Source: Microcoleus sp. FACHB-831
Lineage (GTDB): Bacteria; Cyanobacteriota; Cyanobacteriia; Cyanobacteriales; FACHB-T130
NCBI RefSeq assembly: GCF_014695585.1
Contig: NZ_JACJON010000037.1
Coordinates: 1-64,000, forward strand
Reading direction: 5' to 3'
DNA: 64,000 bases
Shown: piece by piece, positions 55,084 through 64,000 of the stretch
Layout: the number at the start of each line of letters is the position of its first letter
Position numbering within the stretch: position 1 is the first letter of the stretch
Notes under the pieces: model-generated
Database searches by the model: none
Seen by the model: only the letters and a program-made list of their open reading frames with translations
What the model was told of the DNA's origin: nothing
Made by a program: the position numbers and the translations under genes

Positions 55084-55973
55084 ATAAGTGAGTGTTGGAA
55101 TTCTATAATATGCTGTGCTGTAATTTGCGGCTGTTCAAGGTGAGGGACGTGACCGCAATCTTTAATCCAGATAAGTTTGCTGTTAGCGATCGCTCTCTTG
55201 AATTTATCTGCATCCGCAACACCTAAAATACCGTCAAACTGACCCCACAAAATTAGCGTGTCTTTGTCAATTTGCGATAGTTTATTTCCAAAAGAAGTGT
55301 AGCCGCCACTTTTAGTAAATGCAATTAATGCTTGATTCCAATTCGGCATTTTTAGGTGCAAAGCGGCGCAAAGTTGGGCATCTAGGGAAGCAAGAGTTTT
55401 GTTATAGTAAGCAGCACGACTGATGCGATCGCGTACTTTGAGGTTGCTCAAAAACGAAGTAGCCATAGAGCCAAGGGGAGGAACCATAAACTTGCCCATA
55501 TTTGGCCCGCTGGCGAATCCAGCACTATCAATTAAAACTAATTTTTTGACAGCATCGGGATAATTTAGGGTAAAGTCAATAGCAGCAGCACCACCCATCG
55601 ACGCCCCCACCAAAATTACAGGCTTTGCAATTAAAGCTTTCCAAAAATAGTAGAGATGGGTAGCGATCGCAGTTGGACTAAATGCCATTCCCGCAAGTCT
55701 GTCTGTAAACCCAAATCCTAACAAATCCACCGTCCAGGTTTCATTTTGTAGTGCCAAAAGGGGCAACAGGCGGCGAAACTCAAAGACAGAACTATCAAAG
55801 CCGTGAAGTAACAGGATTGGCGTCTCTCCGCTACCCTGACGAACGTAGGTAGTGTTAATTGGTTGTGGAGAGAGGGGAGTAGCGATCGCCATTTGTTCGA
55901 TACTTTGAGCAAGGGCAATCGAGGTAGGTTCTGTCAGTTGCGAGATTTCGGGAGGAAGAAAACTATTAACCAT
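55080..55973 (-). CDS. Alpha/beta hydrolase
   Basis: This 297-residue protein has a standard alpha/beta hydrolase fold. LLLHGFDSSVFEFRRLLPLL forms the oxyanion area, VILVGASMGGAAAIDFTLNY the nucleophile elbow with Ser in GASMGG, ILWGQFDGILGVADADKF supplies the acid, and CGHVPHLEQPQ the catalytic His. The triad is complete, so the enzyme should be active; the substrate is unknown. It has no signal peptide. The transglutaminase-like gene lies 4 bp upstream on the same strand, so they are probably one transcript. Confidence 0.9.
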   Translation of the reverse strand: MVNSFLPPEISQLTEPTSIALAQSIEQMAIATPLSPQPINTTYVRQGSGETPILLLHGFDSSVFEFRRLLPLLALQNETWTVDLLGFGFTDRLAGMAFSPTAIATHLYYFWKALIAKPVILVGASMGGAAAIDFTLNYPDAVKKLVLIDSAGFASGPNMGKFMVPPLGSMATSFLSNLKVRDRISRAAYYNKTLASLDAQLCAALHLKMPNWNQALIAFTKSGGYTSFGNKLSQIDKDTLILWGQFDGILGVADADKFKRAIANSKLIWIKDCGHVPHLEQPQITAQHIIEFQHSLI

Positions 55974-55977
55974 GCGT

Positions 55978-56583
55978 TTATAACTCGAAGGGCAAATTAC
56001 GAACTAAATCCTGACGATTATTAGATTTTTTTAAAGCCTGGACAACATTCTTATTAGGTTGTGCATAAACAGTCGGATAATCTACCTCACCCCATTCTGG
56101 TTTAACAGAAAACGCTAGCATCTCTTTCTCTATATTAAATTCTGCCTTCACACCTGGTTTATTACCCCTCGCATCAACTCTAATCCATTTATGTATACTC
56201 TTTAAAAAAATTGCATTCAGTCCATGTAAAGTTAATAAAGACTTATCCGCATCATCCAAAACAAGTTTTTGATAACAAAATCCGGCGGGAATGTCGAGAC
56301 ATCGTAAAATAGCAGCTAAAAGGTGGGATTTAGCATAACAAATACCCTGGTTATATTGCAAAACCTCTGATGCAGTGCAAGTAATTATATCTCCATTTAT
56401 ATCAAACGAATGCGGTATATTATCTCTGACATATTCATAAGCTTTTTTAGCTAGAGCAATATCGTTGTTAGTCGTGGCAGATAAGCTATAAGCCAGTTTT
56501 TGAATATGCTCGCTGTTATAATCGATAATTTCATCAGCGGCAAGATAGGGGGAGAGATTATCTACTTCAAATTTTAATTGCAT
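55978..56583 (-). CDS. Transglutaminase-like cysteine-protease-fold protein
   Basis: This 201-residue protein has the transglutaminase core of a Cys-His-Asp triad: NQGICYAKSHLLAAILRC carries the Cys, LLTLHGLNAIFLK the His and KWIRVDARGNKPGV the Asp. Bacterial members of this type act as peptidases or amidases. It has no signal peptide, so it is probably cytoplasmic. It lies just upstream of the hydrolase gene (4 bp) and is divergent from the ABC-F gene. Confidence 0.88.
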   Translation of the reverse strand: MQLKFEVDNLSPYLAADEIIDYNSEHIQKLAYSLSATTNNDIALAKKAYEYVRDNIPHSFDINGDIITCTASEVLQYNQGICYAKSHLLAAILRCLDIPAGFCYQKLVLDDADKSLLTLHGLNAIFLKSIHKWIRVDARGNKPGVKAEFNIEKEMLAFSVKPEWGEVDYPTVYAQPNKNVVQALKKSNNRQDLVRNLPFEL

Positions 56584-56731
56584 ATTGCTTATACTCTGGG
56601 ACAGGCGATCGCACCACGAAACTCAGAACCTGACAGGCGGCATATTTGCAACCCCAGAACAGCATATCAGTTATCGTAGATCTTGGGCGGAGACACAAAT
56701 TGAGAATTTAAAGTTTTACGGTAGAAACTGG

Positions 56732-58645
56732 ATGAGCATCTTCACACTACAATCGGTCAAAAAGGACTTCGGCATCAAGGAAATCCTCAAAGATGCCAGC
56801 TTTAGCCTAGATGCGACGGATAAAGTCGGATTAATTGGCACTAACGGTTCTGGCAAATCAACTTTGTTGAAAATGATTGCCGGACTAGAACCCATTGATG
56901 ACGGTCAGCTTTTAGTCAACTCTGGAGCTAGGGTAGTATACTTGCCGCAGCAACCCGACTTAGACGAAAATCACACAGTCTTAGAGCAAGTCTTTGCAGA
57001 CAGCGGCGAACAAATGGATCTGGTGCGAGAGTATGAGGAACTCTCAGACAAATTGTCTCATTATCCAGAAGATAGCCAACTCATGTCTCGTTTTTCAACT
57101 GTCATGCAGCGCATGGATTCTACTGGCGCATGGGAAGTAGAAACTAATGCCAAAATCATCCTAACAAAGTTAGGAATTCAAGACTTTAATGCTCGCATAG
57201 GTACGCTATCCGGCGGCTATCGCAAACGGATTGCTTTGGCTGCTGCATTACTATCAGAACCCGATGTGTTGCTGATGGATGAACCCACAAACCATCTCGA
57301 TGCATTGTCGGTCGAGTGGTTGCAAAGTTATCTAAATCGCTTTCGAGGCGCAATTCTGCTAATTACCCACGATCGCTACTTCCTGGATCGTGTCGCCAAC
57401 CGCATTATTGAGATCGACCGAGGCGACATCTATACTTACTCCGGCAACTACTCTTATTATTTGGAGAAAAAAGCCTTAGCTGAAGAATCTGCTGTTAGCA
57501 CCCAGCGCAAGCATCAGGGGGTATTGCGTCGCGAATTAGAATGGTTAAAGCGGGGGCCAAAAGCGCGGAGTACGAAACAAAAAGCCAGGATAGATCGCGT
57601 CCACGAGATGCAGGAGCGAGAGTTTAAACAAGTTAATGGTAAAGTGGATATTGCTACCCCTGGTCGTCGCATTGGCAAGAAAGTTATTGAATTAACTAAC
57701 ATCTCTAAAGCCTACGATGGACGCACTTTAATCAAAGATTTTACCTATGAATTCAGCCCCGAAGATCGCATAGGCATAATCGGCGGCAATGGTGCGGGCA
57801 AATCCACTTTGATGGATATTATTACCGGGAGAGTTCAGCCTGATTCAGGAAGTGTTGATATTGGCACCACAATACATATCGGTTACTTTGACCAACATTC
57901 GGAAGAATTACTCGACGCTTTAAACGAAGATCAGCGGGTAATTGACTACATCAAAGAAGTGGGAGAATTTGTAAAAATTGCCGATGGTACTCAGATTACC
58001 GCTTCGCAAATGTTAGAGCGGTTTCTATTTCCTGGGAATCAGCAATATTCACCTATTCATAAGCTATCTGGGGGTGAAAAACGGCGTTTATTTCTGTTGC
58101 GGGTGTTGATGAGTGCGCCGAACGTGTTGATTTTGGATGAACCAACTAATGATTTGGATGTTCAAACTCTCGCAGTGCTAGAAGATTATTTAGAAGATTT
58201 TAGCGGGTGCGCGATCGCAGTCTCCCACGATCGTTACTTTCTCGACCGCACGGTAGATAAAATCTTTGCCTTAGAAGAGGGTGGCAACCTGCGTGAATAT
58301 CCTGGTAACTACTCAATTTATCTAGACATCAAGAAAGCAGAGGAAGAAGCATCAACCAAGGTTGAGGAAACCAAAAAGGAAGCGGCTCCTAAAGTTAGTT
58401 GGAAACAAGAAAATCCAAACAATCCTCGCAAACTTTCCTCGAAAGAAAAGCGCGAATTTGAGACGCTGGAAGGCAAGATTGCCCAGCTAGAAGCGGAGAA
58501 AGCCGCAGCGGAAAAAGCACTATACAATGTTGCTCCTGGGGAAGTCGCTAAGGTGCGCCAATTATACGAGCAAGTGGAAACTTTGACTAAGGCAATTGAT
58601 GCCGCAACTGAGCGCTGGATGGAATTAGCTGAAATTGCATCTTGA
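56732..58645 (+). CDS. ABC-F family ATPase (Uup/EttA type)
   Basis: This is a soluble twin-ATPase of 637 residues. I start it at the ATG at 56732 (MSIFTLQSVKKDFGIKEILK), because the 49 in-frame codons before it look non-coding. Walker A sites are GTNGSGKST and GGNGAGKST. The signatures TLSGGYRKRIALAAALL and KLSGGEKRRLFLLRVLM are followed by LLMDEPTNHLDALS and LILDEPTNDLDVQT. The linker between domains is charged, and the C-terminus is a Lys/Glu-rich coiled coil as in Uup. ABC-F proteins act on the ribosome in translation or antibiotic protection. The downstream Uma2 gene is 17 bp away. Confidence 0.93.
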   Translation: MSIFTLQSVKKDFGIKEILKDASFSLDATDKVGLIGTNGSGKSTLLKMIAGLEPIDDGQLLVNSGARVVYLPQQPDLDENHTVLEQVFADSGEQMDLVREYEELSDKLSHYPEDSQLMSRFSTVMQRMDSTGAWEVETNAKIILTKLGIQDFNARIGTLSGGYRKRIALAAALLSEPDVLLMDEPTNHLDALSVEWLQSYLNRFRGAILLITHDRYFLDRVANRIIEIDRGDIYTYSGNYSYYLEKKALAEESAVSTQRKHQGVLRRELEWLKRGPKARSTKQKARIDRVHEMQEREFKQVNGKVDIATPGRRIGKKVIELTNISKAYDGRTLIKDFTYEFSPEDRIGIIGGNGAGKSTLMDIITGRVQPDSGSVDIGTTIHIGYFDQHSEELLDALNEDQRVIDYIKEVGEFVKIADGTQITASQMLERFLFPGNQQYSPIHKLSGGEKRRLFLLRVLMSAPNVLILDEPTNDLDVQTLAVLEDYLEDFSGCAIAVSHDRYFLDRTVDKIFALEEGGNLREYPGNYSIYLDIKKAEEEASTKVEETKKEAAPKVSWKQENPNNPRKLSSKEKREFETLEGKIAQLEAEKAAAEKALYNVAPGEVAKVRQLYEQVETLTKAIDAATERWMELAEIAS

Positions 58646-58662
58646 CAGAACAGGAGATTGAT

Positions 58663-59247
58663 ATGACTGCTGTAACCCTAAAATTAGGATCGGTTTTGCA
58701 ATTAACTGACGATCAGTTTTACGAACTGTGTCAGGCAAACCGCGATTTGAGACTTGAACGCACGGCTAAGGGAGAACTAATCATCATGCCACCGACAGGC
58801 GGGGAAACAGGCAACCGTAATATTGAAATTGCCTTTCAGGTACAGGCTTGGAGCCGCCAGAACGATTTAGGAATTGCTTTTGATTCTTCCACTGGTTTCA
58901 AGCTACCGAATGGTGGAGAACGTTCTCCTGATGCTAGTTGGGTGCGGCGCGATCGCTGGGATGCTTTGAGTGCAGAACAAAAAGGAAAATTCCCCCCATT
59001 ATGCCCCGATTTTGTAGTCGAATTGCGAAGCGAAACTGATTCGCTAAAAGTCCTGAGAGTCAAAATGCAAGACTATATCGATAATGGCGCTCGATTAGGT
59101 TGGCTGATTGACCCCAAAAAGCGAAAGGTTGAAATCTACCGCGTCGGAAGGGAAGTTGAAATATTAGAGAACCCAGAAACTCTATCAGGAGAAGATGTAT
59201 TACCGGGTTTTGTACTTAACTTGAACTCAATTTTTGGCAACACCTAA
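58663..59247 (+). CDS. Uma2 family endonuclease-fold protein
   Basis: This protein has 194 residues from the ATG at 58663 (CAGGAG upstream); the TTG at 58642 overlaps the ABC-F stop and is less likely. It matches the Uma2 (DUF820) family, a PD-(D/E)XK nuclease-like fold very abundant in cyanobacteria: LERTAKGELIIMPPTGGET, SPDASWVRRDRWDAL, LCPDFVVELRSETDSL and MQDYIDNGARLGWLIDPKK carry the conserved acidic and Lys residues. The biological role is not established. A second Uma2 gene converges on it from 59925. Confidence 0.93.
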   Translation: MTAVTLKLGSVLQLTDDQFYELCQANRDLRLERTAKGELIIMPPTGGETGNRNIEIAFQVQAWSRQNDLGIAFDSSTGFKLPNGGERSPDASWVRRDRWDALSAEQKGKFPPLCPDFVVELRSETDSLKVLRVKMQDYIDNGARLGWLIDPKKRKVEIYRVGREVEILENPETLSGEDVLPGFVLNLNSIFGNT

Positions 59248-59278
59248 AGCCACTCAATGCTGCGTCAATACTTTGCAA

Positions 59279-59321
59279 CTAGCCTCGCTCAATAAATAGA
59301 AAATATATTGTTTGAGGCTAG
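59279..59321. terminator. Hairpin between two convergent Uma2 genes
   Basis: CTAGCCTC and GAGGCTAG form a perfect 8-bp stem with an inner CAATA/TATTG pairing. It lies between the two Uma2 stop codons. There is no T-run, so it may act as a weak bidirectional terminator. Confidence 0.5.
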
Positions 59322-59367
59322 CGATCGCAGTATTTACCCGCATATAGCCTGCGATCGCACTAGGCAA

Positions 59368-59925
59368 TCAAATCAATCCTGCTTCTTCAAAAATCTGTCT
59401 CGCTGTTAGTTCCAAACCATGAAGCAGCGTATCTGAAATGGGCATATCAGAAGTGCATATTTGACTGTAACCATCTGGAAAAAATATCCTGATATTCATA
59501 GTTTCAGGATTTACAACCCAGACTCTTGAAATACCAGCGTCAAAATAGTCCTTAGCTTTATCTTCAAATTCTTTTATAGTTTGGTCGGGAGAAATAATTT
59601 CAATAACCAGTTCAGGAGGCACAGGACAGGCATCATTAAGATTCCAACTTGTTGGTAGGCGTTCATAAGATATGTATGTTATGTCGGGCACGGGTGCCCA
59701 GTCCTGATTTTGACGCTTTAAAGTAATCGCCCATTCCAAGCGTACTCGACCTCTTTGCCTAGACCATCGTGTGAGTAAGCTAGTCAGCGCAAAAGTCAAC
59801 ATGGAGTGAAATTGTTTTGGAGACACTTTAGCTACTGCTTTACCATCAACAAATTCATAATTTACATCACCTTCTGGTAAGGCTAGAAATTCTTCTAATG
59901 TGAGTTTAGTTCCTGTTTTCGCCAT
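59368..59925 (-). CDS. Second Uma2 family endonuclease-fold protein
   Basis: This 185-residue protein is another Uma2/DUF820 member: LTLEEFLALPEGDVNYEFVD and GKAVAKVSPKQFHSMLTFAL at the N-terminus, VPDITYISYERLP, and PPELVIEIISPDQT with the core Asp/Glu residues, then AKDYFDAGISRVWVVNPE. It differs clearly in sequence from the neighbour at 58663, so this is not a recent tandem duplication. Uma2 copies are scattered in cyanobacterial genomes and their role is unknown. Confidence 0.93.
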   Translation of the reverse strand: MAKTGTKLTLEEFLALPEGDVNYEFVDGKAVAKVSPKQFHSMLTFALTSLLTRWSRQRGRVRLEWAITLKRQNQDWAPVPDITYISYERLPTSWNLNDACPVPPELVIEIISPDQTIKEFEDKAKDYFDAGISRVWVVNPETMNIRIFFPDGYSQICTSDMPISDTLLHGLELTARQIFEEAGLI

Positions 59926-59992
59926 GATTGATTTAAGTGGTAACTAATAGCACAATGTTAGGCGACAAAAGCATTAAAAGATGCATCCCCTA

Positions 59993-61117
59993 CTAATACA
60001 GTTCATACTTCAGCAAAGTACACTGCAAAGAACCGTTATAAACAGGAATGCGGCGAGAGGTTTTGAGTCCTACTTTTTTCGCCAGTTCTTTGTTTCCTGT
60101 CAAAATAAATGCATTCCAACCTTTGAAGCGTTGTTTGAAAACATCACCGAGCATTTTGTAGAGTTCGCCCAGTTCTCTTGCATCCCCCAACCGCTCTCCG
60201 TAGGGAGGGTTGCAAATAAGCACGCCTCTATCTGTTGGAGCTTCTAGCTGAGATAATTCGGTTTGAGTAAATGTTATCTGATCTTCAAGTCCACATCGTT
60301 GGGCATTAATGCGAGCTTGGTTTAAAATATCCCCGTCGCGATCGCTGCCCCAAATCGGTGATTTCAAATATAATGCTTCCGCTTTTTCAGCTTCCGCCCA
60401 TATCTCGTCCCACAACTTTTCATCAAAGTCGAGCCAACTGAAAAAACCAAATTTTTCGCGAAATAATCCTGGTGCAATATTCAAAGCTTTTAAACCCGCT
60501 TCTAAAGGCAGGGTTCCAGAGCCGCATAAAGGGTCTAAAAAGGGAAAACTCTCATCCCACTCTGCCATGTCCAGGATAGCAGCCGCCAAAGTCTCCTTAA
60601 GGGGAGCCAGTCCCATCGCTGGTCGATATCCCCGGCGGTGCAAGCTCCCACCAGAACTGTCCAGACTTAAAATGCAACGGTCTTGATGAATGTGAACGTT
60701 AATCCGCACATCAGGATTGTCAGTATCAACGCTAGACCTCTGACCTGATTTGTCGCGCTGTTGGTCTACAATGGCGTTTTTAACCTGTAAAGCGGTGAAG
60801 TGGGTATGGTTAAGTTTTTGATTGCCCCCCGTGCAATCCACAGCCAAAGTATTGTCGGGGTGTAAATAGTCATCCCAGGAAATTTTTTGCACCTCCCGGT
60901 AGAGCATATCGGCGTTAGAACAGGCAAATTCACGTAGGGGGACTAGCACTCTAAAAATTGTCCGCGCCCAAAGATTTACGCGGTAAAGCAAAGCTTTATC
61001 GCCAACAAAATGCACGCCAGTGAAATCAGGACTGACTTCCTGTGCCCCTAATCGTTCGAGTTCAGCAGCGGCGATATGCTCTAGACCGCGAGCAACTGTG
61101 GCAAAGTATTGGTTCAT
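59993..61117 (-). CDS. rlmL: RlmL-type 23S rRNA guanine-N2 methyltransferase
   Basis: This 374-residue RNA methyltransferase has an N-terminal THUMP domain (about 60-160, RINVHIHQDRCILSLDSSGG) and a SAM domain: GLAPLKETLAAAILDMAEW, FLDPLCGSGTLPLEAGL and the catalytic LICNPPYGERLGD. This N-terminal form without the RlmK half is normal outside enteric bacteria. It should modify G2445 of 23S rRNA or the equivalent position; related THUMP enzymes act on tRNA, so the target is inferred from family. The gene stands alone. Confidence 0.88.
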   Translation of the reverse strand: MNQYFATVARGLEHIAAAELERLGAQEVSPDFTGVHFVGDKALLYRVNLWARTIFRVLVPLREFACSNADMLYREVQKISWDDYLHPDNTLAVDCTGGNQKLNHTHFTALQVKNAIVDQQRDKSGQRSSVDTDNPDVRINVHIHQDRCILSLDSSGGSLHRRGYRPAMGLAPLKETLAAAILDMAEWDESFPFLDPLCGSGTLPLEAGLKALNIAPGLFREKFGFFSWLDFDEKLWDEIWAEAEKAEALYLKSPIWGSDRDGDILNQARINAQRCGLEDQITFTQTELSQLEAPTDRGVLICNPPYGERLGDARELGELYKMLGDVFKQRFKGWNAFILTGNKELAKKVGLKTSRRIPVYNGSLQCTLLKYELY

Positions 61118-61397
61118 AATAAGTATCCTTATCTAGTTAATATCTAGTGCTTTTGAGTTATACAATGATTTTTGTCAAAATTTAGCTTTAATTCAACAAA
61201 CCAATGACAGACTTATACGAAGTTACCATAAACATAAATACTGCTCTAGTAGCGTCGCCGTCCTAGTGCCGCTAAGAAAATCGCACTTATGAAATTTGAT
61301 AAAGTTAATATAAAGCGTTTTTGCTTTAATATAGTTTGGCTGTCCATTACTGCCAGCAACAAAAACTGTCAATCCATCGGATAACAAGGAGATAAAC

Positions 61398-61817
61398 ATG
61401 ACTCGCGCCATAATGGAAACCGAAAAAGGCACAATCAACTTAGAACTGTTTGATAAGGATGCACCAAAGACCGTACAAAATTTTGTAGACTTAGCTGAAA
61501 AAGGCTTTTATGACGGTCTTACTTTTCACCGAGTCATCAATGACTTTATGATTCAAGGTGGTTGTCCTTTGGGAACAGGAACGGGTGGCCCTGGCTATAA
61601 AATCAAATGTGAACTTAACCAAAATAAACATTTGGCAGGCACTTTATCAATGGCCCATGCTGGTCGCGATACTGGTGGTAGTCAGTTCTTTATTTGCCAC
61701 TCTCCTCAGCCTCATTTAGACGGACAGCACACGACCTTTGGCAAAACTGAAGACATGAATGTAGTCAATGCTATCCGCAAGGGTGACAAGATTCTTTCTG
61801 TCAAAATTCAAAAATAG
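61398..61817 (+). CDS. ppiB: Peptidyl-prolyl cis-trans isomerase, cyclophilin type
   Basis: This 139-residue cytoplasmic cyclophilin has the core motifs [20 protein letters not shown] (catalytic Arg), [20 protein letters not shown] and [17 protein letters not shown]. No signal peptide is present. The ribosome binding site is strong (AAGGAGA, 6 bases before the ATG). Cyclophilins speed proline isomerisation during folding. Two hairpins follow the gene at 61872 and 61971. Confidence 0.95.
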   Translation: MTRAIMETEKGTINLELFDKDAPKTVQNFVDLAEKGFYDGLTFHRVINDFMIQGGCPLGTGTGGPGYKIKCELNQNKHLAGTLSMAHAGRDTGGSQFFICHSPQPHLDGQHTTFGKTEDMNVVNAIRKGDKILSVKIQK

Positions 61818-61871
61818 CGCCTAGTACGCCCTCACTCTAGCGGGCTTGTCGTTCCCTGTAATTACCCAAAA

Positions 61872-61908
61872 AACCAGGGTTTGGAGAGTCTCTCCCCAAA
61901 CCCTGGTT
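61872..61908. terminator. Strong hairpin after the cyclophilin gene
   Basis: AACCAGGGTTTGG (61872-61884) and CCAAACCCTGGTT (61896-61908) pair perfectly over 13 bp, with GAG/CTC extending inwards. On the minus strand it is followed by six T; on the plus strand no T-run follows. It lies 54 bases after the ppiB stop. Confidence 0.6.
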
Positions 61909-61970
61909 GGGGTACTGCTACTTCGCCTACCTACCTCCACATTAAAGATATGTCTGGGTAGTAAAAAACT

Positions 61971-61995
61971 AATTTTGGCTTCTCACGCCAAAATT
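61971..61995 (+). terminator. Second hairpin downstream of the cyclophilin gene
   Basis: AATTTTGGC and GCCAAAATT form a perfect 9-bp stem with a 7-base loop, followed by TTCTAG. It has a more terminator-like 3' end on the plus strand than the hairpin at 61872. Confidence 0.6.
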
Positions 61996-62109
61996 TTCTA
62001 GATAAAAATTGTGTTTATCAATAAGGTTCTATTGCCCAACAAAACCTACAAAGTTTGAGGGAGATACGAGTAAGTGTAAGCCCTACAGCGTGCGGGAATT
62101 TTAATAATT

Positions 62110-62598
62110 ATGCTAAATTCACAAACTCAAGACCTTAACTTAACTTGTAAGCAGTTTCTTGAACAAACTCCACAGCAACGTTTGCTCGTACTCAAAGAAA
62201 TTGGATTAGCACGCTATGCTGATTTTTTAACTAAAATGCCGCTAACCCCGTCAAACGTAGCCTGTGTAATGAGGTTTTTTAAGGAACCGAGTGAGGTAAA
62301 ATTTCCTAATCTTAAAAATGCCGATTTATCAGGATTAAATTTAAATGGCGTAAACTTTATTCGCGGCGATCTATCTGGGACAAACTTGAGAGGAAGCAGT
62401 TTATTAGAAGCAGACCTCTTATTTGCAAATTTTACAGCAGCAGACTTAAGAGATGCAGACTTGAGGGGCGCAACTCTCAATAAAACTATTTGGTCTAATG
62501 CTTTGGTAGATAGAGCGAATTTTGGCGATGGTATTGGGTTGACCAACCAGCAAAACCAAGACTTAAAGATTCGCGGTGCTAGGTTCAGCCATGACTGA
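62110..62598 (+). CDS. Pentapeptide-repeat protein
   Basis: This 162-residue protein has an N-terminal helical part (about 1-65, [20 protein letters not shown]) and then pentapeptide repeats of the A(D/N)LXX type ([40 protein letters not shown]) that should fold as a right-handed quadrilateral beta-helix. The repeat part is short, about twelve units. The function of cyanobacterial members is mostly unknown. Its 3' end overlaps the end of the convergent DUF4112 gene by 36 bp. Confidence 0.88.
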   Translation: MLNSQTQDLNLTCKQFLEQTPQQRLLVLKEIGLARYADFLTKMPLTPSNVACVMRFFKEPSEVKFPNLKNADLSGLNLNGVNFIRGDLSGTNLRGSSLLEADLLFANFTAADLRDADLRGATLNKTIWSNALVDRANFGDGIGLTNQQNQDLKIRGARFSHD

Positions 62599-62967
62599 GG
62601 CAACTTCGCTAAGTTCTGGTTCAACGACATCAAGATGTTGCTCTAAAAGCGCCAAGTTCCTGATGTTAGATTTATAGTATGCATCGAACAAGTCACCCAC
62701 CAGAGGTATTGTACCGACTGCGGCTTCTAAGCCGATGTTGAATATCATTTTAGTGATAACTTCACGCGGTAAGTTAAAGCGTGCAGCTAGATAGATAATG
62801 TAAGCAGAAAAGGCTGTAGCTACTACATCCCCCGCACCTGGTACCAAACCCATAATGGGGTCTAAGCCGATGCGAAAGGGCGTGCCTGGGATGCGGATGG
62901 CATTATCCATCAGGCGGCTGAGTTTGCGGATGCGATCGAGGGTGGCGAGGCGTTCAAGAGTATTCAT
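62563..62967 (-). CDS. DUF4112 family membrane protein
   Basis: This 134-residue protein matches DUF4112: [20 protein letters not shown], then [20 protein letters not shown], followed by hydrophobic segments ([35 protein letters not shown]) with Gly-Pro repeats typical of the family. It is probably a small inner-membrane protein; its role is unknown. The last 12 codons overlap the convergent pentapeptide-repeat gene. Confidence 0.9.
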   Translation of the reverse strand: MNTLERLATLDRIRKLSRLMDNAIRIPGTPFRIGLDPIMGLVPGAGDVVATAFSAYIIYLAARFNLPREVITKMIFNIGLEAAVGTIPLVGDLFDAYYKSNIRNLALLEQHLDVVEPELSEVASVMAEPSTANL

Positions 62968-62974
62968 AGTTTCG

Positions 62975-63093
62975 ATGATGCCACGATAGGCAAGCTTCGT
63001 CTTGTACCGCCAGAAGGAAAATTAGACATCGCAAATCTTCCAAAAGTTAGTGCCAATATCGGTAATGTTGCTTTATTGGCTGACACAAGCTAG
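62975..63093 (+). pseudogene. Possible gene remnant
   Basis: A plus-strand frame reads TIGKLRLVPPEGKLDIANL and then KVSANIGNVALLADTS before TAG. It looks protein-like but has no start codon and its upstream part runs into the opposite-strand DUF4112 start. It may be the tail of a displaced gene or a chance frame. Confidence 0.2.
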
Positions 63094-63154
63094 TAGAGTT
63101 GCTGTTTGGCTGAGTTATACTTAGCAGGAATTAAACTAATCAATCAGGGATTGT

Positions 63155-64000
63155 ATGAAGCTGCCGAAAAGATTGATGCTGATGGGGTCAGGAGAACTAG
63201 GAAAAGAATTTGCGATCGCTGCTAAACGTCTTGGCAACTATGTTATTGCTGTTGACCGCTACGCTAATGCTCCAGCAATGCAAGTTTCTGATGCTTTTGA
63301 AGTAATTTCTATGCTGAGTGCTGACGATTTGGAAAGAGTCGTCGAAAAACATCAGCCCGATATTATAATACCTGAAATTGAAGCAATTAGAACAGAGAAA
63401 CTGCTTGAATTTGAGGAGCGAGGGATTACAGTAATTCCCACTGCGATCGCTACAGACTACACGATGAATCGAGACAGAATTCGGGAACTAGCTCATCAGC
63501 AGTTAGGCATAAGAACTGCTAACTATGCATATGCTACAACGCTGGAGGAAATGATTAAAGTTTCCAATAAAATTGGCTTCCCCAATGTTGTAAAACCAGT
63601 TATGTCATCTTCTGGTAAGGGCCAGTCTGTGGTAAATTTTCAGGATGAAGTTGAAAGAGCGTGGAAGTACGCGATAGAGGGTTCCAGAGGCGATACTAAA
63701 AAAATTATTGTTGAAGAGTTTATAAATTTTGAAATAGAAATTACCTTACTAACAATTAAACAGTGGGATGCACCTACAATTTTTTGTCCTCCCATCGGGC
63801 ATCGTCAAGAAAGAGGAGATTATCAAGAATCATGGCAACCCATTGCAATACCAGAAAAGCTACTATTAGAAGCACAAGCGATCGCGCAAAAAGTTACCGA
63901 TGCTTTGGGTGGAGCTGGAATCTTTGGCGTTGAATTTTTTGTCACAGAAGATGAAATGATTTTCTCAGAGCTTTCCCCCAGACCTCACGATACTGGAATG
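63155..64000 (+). CDS. purT: Formate-dependent GAR transformylase, N-terminal part (cut by window edge)
   Basis: The reading frame opens at the ATG at 63155 (CAGGGA upstream) and stays open for 282 codons to the right edge. PurT makes formyl-GAR from GAR, formate and ATP in purine synthesis. The N-terminal nucleotide-binding part is [20 protein letters not shown], followed by [15 protein letters not shown] and [14 protein letters not shown]. The ATP-grasp domain shows [30 protein letters not shown] and [11 protein letters not shown] at the very end. About 100 more residues are expected outside the window. Confidence 0.95.
   Translation, partial: MKLPKRLMLMGSGELGKEFAIAAKRLGNYVIAVDRYANAPAMQVSDAFEVISMLSADDLERVVEKHQPDIIIPEIEAIRTEKLLEFEERGITVIPTAIATDYTMNRDRIRELAHQQLGIRTANYAYATTLEEMIKVSNKIGFPNVVKPVMSSSGKGQSVVNFQDEVERAWKYAIEGSRGDTKKIIVEEFINFEIEITLLTIKQWDAPTIFCPPIGHRQERGDYQESWQPIAIPEKLLLEAQAIAQKVTDALGGAGIFGVEFFVTEDEMIFSELSPRPHDTGM

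Noticed and set aside
56585-56731. Upstream extension of the ABC-F gene
   Set aside because: The 49 codons look non-coding; family members start at the MSIF-type sequence found at 56732.

Overview
The window looks like the chromosome of a filamentous or biofilm-forming cyanobacterium. The core palindrome of the cyanobacterial HIP1 repeat (GCGATCGC) is scattered throughout. The gene set includes an allophycocyanin-B subunit (apcD), a carboxysome shell paralogue (ccmK-type), an NTRC-type thioredoxin reductase/thioredoxin fusion and a carotenoid oxygenase. Very large WD40 and hemagglutinin/CHAT proteins and Uma2 endonucleases are also typical of such genomes. I could not assign genus or species, and I saw no rRNA, tRNA or CRISPR array.

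Layout. 0-5.7 kb: a minus-strand nSTAND NTPase with 14 near-identical WD40 repeats, divergent from four small genes of unknown function. 5.7-13.5 kb: mostly core genes (asnS, an anti-sigma-like ATPase, rlmD, apcD) and conserved hypotheticals. This stretch also holds an unlisted 59-residue gene at 8477-8656 with a hairpin over its start, and an orphan minus-strand terminator near 10.9 kb that suggests a small RNA. 13.5-34.7 kb: an accessory region rich in glycosyltransferases and methyltransferases, including two huge mosaic proteins of 1267 and 1103 residues. It also contains a SPINDLY/OGT-like transferase, a type IV pilin, a degraded IS1-family element just upstream of the pilin, and NTRC. 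35.4-46.7 kb: one 3749-residue secreted exoprotein with an FHA/TPS N-terminus, a repetitive body and a C-terminal CHAT (caspase-like) domain. 46.7-64 kb: housekeeping and miscellaneous genes, among them a Mut7-C RNase-like protein, carotenoid oxygenase, UbiG-like methyltransferase, P450, orphan CcmK coupled to a glycosyltransferase, DUF547, hydrolase, transglutaminase, ABC-F ATPase, two Uma2 proteins, rlmL, cyclophilin, pentapeptide and DUF4112 proteins. purT begins at 63155 and runs off the right edge.

How the genes fit together. The 13.5-34.7 kb region appears built from recombined modules. One TPR module is shared by a FkbM methyltransferase, the OGT-like protein and a GT4 protein. A different C-terminal module, marked FPDWEQPEE, ends both giant mosaics. 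Together with the pilin this suggests a surface-polymer or glycoprotein modification island, possibly acting on pilin; that is inference. The most unusual single object is the FHA-CHAT exoprotein, a predicted exported adhesin carrying a protease-like domain with its His/Cys pair intact. No TpsB transporter gene is visible in the window.
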